A stretch of DNA of 64,000 nucleotides from positions 153,936-217,935 of the forward strand of contig JBKAHA010000011.1 of NCBI GenBank assembly GCA_046290675.1. The letters run 5' to 3'. Under the pieces are notes generated by a model. The model was not told where the DNA came from, searched no databases, and worked only from the letters and a program-made list of their open reading frames with translations. Below are positions 61,765 through 64,000 of the stretch, piece by piece. The stretch's first letter is position 1. Each line of letters begins with the position of its first letter. The position numbers and the translations under genes were made by a program. The DNA is from Aureliella sp046290675. Its GTDB lineage: Bacteria > Planctomycetota > Planctomycetia > Pirellulales > Pirellulaceae.

Positions 61765-62397
61765 ATGACGCAGAAGAAATCAGGAAACGTCTTCTACGCG
61801 GTCTTCTTCGCCGCAGGTATTGGGCTGTATCTAGCGAGCGGAGCCGCGTGGGCGACATTCAAGTCTGGAGAAATTCAGCAAGCCTCATCCGATGAGCAAA
61901 CCAACAACAAGGACTCGAATCAGGGCGGTGATTCGATCGAGGAGGATGCTGTCGAAGTAGCGTCTCCAGATCTGTCGCCGGTAGACGTTGTGGCTCGGCA
62001 AGTGGAGTCGCTTCAGCAGAGCGTTGAGAACCCGGATGCAATGCGCGTCTGCTATGGTTTTGCGGCACCTAAGAATCGCGAGCACATCGGCGGATTCCAA
62101 CGGTTCACTTTAATCGCAAACACACCGGAATATGCAGGGCTCATCGAGTCCGAGCGTTGGATGGTTGGCGAGCCCTTCATCACTGACGGTATTGCGCTCG
62201 TAACAGTAACGACTTTTGCAAATGACTTCGGCGTAACTAGAGAGCCGCAAGTCTGGGCGTATCGCTTTATTCTCCAGATGCAGGAAGCGGAGCCGTATCA
62301 AGGCTGCTGGATGACGTTGGCGGTCGAAAATTTGATGCCTGCTAATCTTGGCGAAATCGGGGATGCGACTCGCGTGGAGAGAGACCTTGAGATCTAA
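61765..62397 (+). CDS. Signal-anchored protein with DUF4864-like domain
   Basis: A 210-residue protein starting at the ATG at 61765 (a GTG directly before it is in frame). One hydrophobic N-terminal segment (VFYAVFFAAGIGLYLASGAA) is followed by an acidic, Asn/Asp/Gln-rich linker (~35-65). The C-terminal ~130 residues resemble DUF4864: VVARQVESLQQSVENPDAMR, CYGFAAPKNREHIGGFQRF, WAYRFILQMQ and GCWMTLAVENL. The domain is small, cystatin/NTF2-like in character, and of unknown function. The sigma-factor gene starts within its last codons, so it shares an operon with the ECF/anti-sigma pair. Its extracytoplasmic domain could be the sensor for that pair, an inference. Confidence 0.8.
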   Translation: MTQKKSGNVFYAVFFAAGIGLYLASGAAWATFKSGEIQQASSDEQTNNKDSNQGGDSIEEDAVEVASPDLSPVDVVARQVESLQQSVENPDAMRVCYGFAAPKNREHIGGFQRFTLIANTPEYAGLIESERWMVGEPFITDGIALVTVTTFANDFGVTREPQVWAYRFILQMQEAEPYQGCWMTLAVENLMPANLGEIGDATRVERDLEI

Positions 62398-63007
62398 CTC
62401 GACGCACGGGAACCCCCAAGCAGACAATCGCGATGACGACCATCTGGTTTCTGGAATTCGGTCTCGCGAGGAACGTGCCTTAGTCGCTCTCATGCGAGTC
62501 TACGGGCGACAGGTCCAAGGGATCTGCGAACTCATCGTGCAGGACCCAATTGAAGCGGACAGTGTTGCTTCCGATGTCTTCTTTGAATTGTGGAGCAAAC
62601 CCAACCGCTTTGATCCCGATCGCGGGACGATCCGAGCTTATCTCATGACGCTAGCCCGGAGCCGGGCCATTGATCGTCTTCGTCAACGCAAAGCCAAAGC
62701 GACTGGATTGCAGCCTACCGAAGGTCAATTTGAGCTGGAGGTCGATCTCGCGAGCGACGGTCCTGCAGCGAGCCTTCAACGCAAGGAACGTCGGGCCGCA
62801 ATTCAGCAAGCGCTGGCTAGATTACCAGCGAGCACGCAGGCGGCGCTCAAGCTTGCCTTTTTCAGTGGCTTGAGCCACCAGCAGATCGCGGATCATTCCA
62901 AGATTCCACTTGGTACCGTCAAGACTCGCGTCCGAACGGGACTGCTGAAGTTACGCAATATGCTCAAAGTCGACTTCGGAGAGGAGGAACTCAATGAAAC
63001 GTGCTGA
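62387..63007 (+). CDS. ECF-type RNA polymerase sigma factor
   Basis: An ECF sigma factor of about 206 residues. Region 2 spans ~35-105, with DSVASDVFFELWSKPNRFDP and TLARSRAIDRLRQRKAK; region 4 spans ~140-195, with LPASTQAALKLAFFSGLSHQ and the recognition helix IPLGTVKTRVRTGLLKLR. The start is uncertain: TTG at 62387 has GGAGAG just upstream and overlaps the previous gene by 11 bases, while ATG 62363 also exists; both fall inside the upstream gene. The stop overlaps the anti-sigma start by 14 bases, showing tight coupling. It should direct transcription in response to a signal relayed by the anti-sigma factor. Target promoters are unknown; the divergent DUF4331 operon is a candidate. Confidence 0.93.
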   Translation: MRSNSTHGNPQADNRDDDHLVSGIRSREERALVALMRVYGRQVQGICELIVQDPIEADSVASDVFFELWSKPNRFDPDRGTIRAYLMTLARSRAIDRLRQRKAKATGLQPTEGQFELEVDLASDGPAASLQRKERRAAIQQALARLPASTQAALKLAFFSGLSHQQIADHSKIPLGTVKTRVRTGLLKLRNMLKVDFGEEELNETC

Positions 63008-63761
63008 ATTTCAAGATCTGTTGGTTCCCTATATCCTGGAAGAGTTGTCCGCAGCGGAGATGAGTTTGATGGACGCAGAAATCCGGGAGAGCAAAGAAAG
63101 CCGGAGACAATACAAGGAGGCCCTCGAAAGTGTGGACGCGCTGTACGAACTAGCTCCAATTCCACCCATCGATGAGAGTCGACATCAGCAGTTGCTGTCA
63201 AATGTGCTTGATCGCTGCCAAGCTGGAACGAACTTGAAGTTGCATTCTCGATCCAAAGAGCAATCGAGAGCTAATGCATGGGGGGGCAAATTGCTTGCCC
63301 TGGCTGCTGGCTTCGCGTTGGCCGCTTTTCTCGGTTTCCTGAGCAACGAAAGTAATTCTGAAACGGAAAGAATTGCGGGCAACGAGTCGCCGATGTCGAA
63401 GGGCGAAGATCTTGCAGCAAGTCCACCGTGGATGGGCGAGGATTGGCGTGAGCAGCTTCGTAACAGCCCAATTGCGGATGCACCACGTTCAACCATGCTG
63501 TTTGTTTCTTTGGCCCCCGAGGATCGCGGATCAGATGGAAGGATGTTCGTTCTCGTCGATGAGCTATCGAGTCAATTGCATGTCTATGGCTTGGGCTTTG
63601 AGGCGGCGTCCGCGGGGACGACCTATGTGTTGCAAGCTCGAATTGAAGGTGAAACGGAAACGAGGATGGTCGGTACTGTCGAGGTTGCATCCAACGGTTC
63701 TTTTGATGGGGTCTTTGAAGCTCCTTCAGGCAAGATTCGGGAGATCTTCCTCGATTTTTGA
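62994..63761 (+). CDS. Membrane anti-sigma factor (RskA-like)
   Basis: A 255-residue protein translated from a strong GGAGGAACTCAATG site that lies in the end of the sigma gene. The N-terminal ~60 residues (FQDLLVPYILEELSAAEMSL) fit an anti-sigma helical domain, but the zinc motif HxxxCxxC is absent. One membrane helix (KLLALAAGFALAAFLGFL, ~98-115) follows, then a periplasmic RskA-like beta domain (MLFVSLAPEDRGSDGRMFVL, TTYVLQARIEGETETRMVGT). It should bind the sigma factor at the membrane and release it on a signal. The overlap of 14 bases with the sigma gene implies balanced synthesis. The fold is typical, but the signal is unknown. Confidence 0.92.
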   Translation: MKRAEFQDLLVPYILEELSAAEMSLMDAEIRESKESRRQYKEALESVDALYELAPIPPIDESRHQQLLSNVLDRCQAGTNLKLHSRSKEQSRANAWGGKLLALAAGFALAAFLGFLSNESNSETERIAGNESPMSKGEDLAASPPWMGEDWREQLRNSPIADAPRSTMLFVSLAPEDRGSDGRMFVLVDELSSQLHVYGLGFEAASAGTTYVLQARIEGETETRMVGTVEVASNGSFDGVFEAPSGKIREIFLDF

Positions 63762-63928
63762 ATGCCTCGAGTAAGGGCACCAAGGGCCAGTCTGAATTTC
63801 GAGTTGCAACGCTGATTCGAGAGACTTCCAGCCCCCCCCTTTCCGAGCGGGCACACACGCAACGGGGCGTCGAGGATATGGGGAAGTTGGCCTCCCCGGG
63901 CGGAGGGCGAAACGGCCCTCAAGCTCTG

Positions 63929-63954
63929 ATAAGCCCTGCATGCGACGCAGGGCT
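63929..63954 (+). terminator. Terminator-like hairpin after the ECF operon
   Basis: AGCCCTGC (63932-63939) pairs with GCAGGGCT (63947-63954) over a 7-base loop; the stem continues to GAT/ATC with one A-A mismatch. It is followed by a second palindrome, AATCAAA-G-TTTGATT (63955-63969). It lies 171 bases past the anti-sigma stop and is the probable end of the operon. Confidence 0.6.
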
Positions 63955-64000
63955 AATCAAAGTTTGATTCTAGGTTGGCAGGTGCGTACTATCGATCGGC

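Noticed and set aside
61193..61858. 221-codon minus-strand frame over the divergent control region
   Set aside because: It is Arg/Ser/Pro-rich without a ribosome site and overlaps the DUF4331 signal peptide region.
1..64000. Mobile elements, tRNA or rRNA genes
   Set aside because: No transposase or integrase motif, terminal inverted repeats or tRNA-like T-arm sequence was recognised by eye.

Overview
The window looks like a chromosomal segment of a planctomycete, probably of the Pirellulales (Rhodopirellula/Blastopirellula-like) lineage. This rests on a combination of families typical of that phylum: two formylglycine-type sulfatases, a DUF1559 pseudopilin with its small lipoprotein, a DUF1592/DUF1552 pair, a PVC-type heme-binding dehydrogenase fusion, CRTAC1 (FG-GAP plus ASPIC/UnbV) proteins, large Ser/Thr kinases, an LEPR-xLL/dockerin surface protein and a PEP-CTERM protein. 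I saw no tRNA, rRNA, CRISPR array, insertion sequence or prophage.

Layout. 1-1640: 3' part of a kinase-TPR protein cut by the window edge. 1807-6810 (+): overlapping operon of a sulfatase, a two-enzyme esterase fusion and a seven-heme lipoprotein cytochrome. 6907-18232 (-): two related modules, each a membrane-anchored TPR protein followed by CRTAC1 protein(s), separated by a DUF1559 pseudopilin/lipoprotein pair and a six-helix membrane protein. 18673-22638 (-): a 1321-residue SGNH-like/propeller/cytochrome fusion ending at a clear terminator. 22824-23891 (+): SASA-type esterase, followed by five 180-bp tandem repeats (23932-24840). 25048-26790: a CBS-pair protein converging on malic enzyme. 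26864-34830 (-): DUF1552, DUF1592 cytochrome, sulfatase and a BNR-repeat protein, an apparent operon. 35061-40409 (-): a 1782-residue kinase-nSTAND-LamG-SUMF1 protein. 41056-45603: a double-thioredoxin protein, then a membrane-fusion protein and FtsX-type permease without an ATPase. 45949-49911: HNH endonuclease, SGNH hydrolase, an eight-helix membrane protein and a short-chain dehydrogenase. 50157-52429 (+): ABC-2 exporter pair. 52502-61272 (-): cysteine-desulfurase-like enzyme, PEP-CTERM protein, 1406-residue beta-helix/dockerin protein, TPR protein and DUF4331 protein. 61765-63761 (+): DUF4864-like protein, ECF sigma factor and anti-sigma factor, ending at a hairpin.

Much of the coding capacity is exported: sulfatases and esterases suited to sulfated, acylated polysaccharides, c-type cytochromes that could take electrons in the enlarged periplasm, Ca-binding FG-GAP and dockerin surface proteins, and kinases and an ECF pair that could sense conditions. 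The best candidates for an undescribed system are the duplicated TPR/CRTAC1 modules beside the multiheme cytochrome, the giant kinase-STAND-LamG-SUMF1 protein, and the DUF4331/TPR operon divergent from the ECF/anti-sigma operon. Functions are inferred from motifs read by eye; no database search was run.
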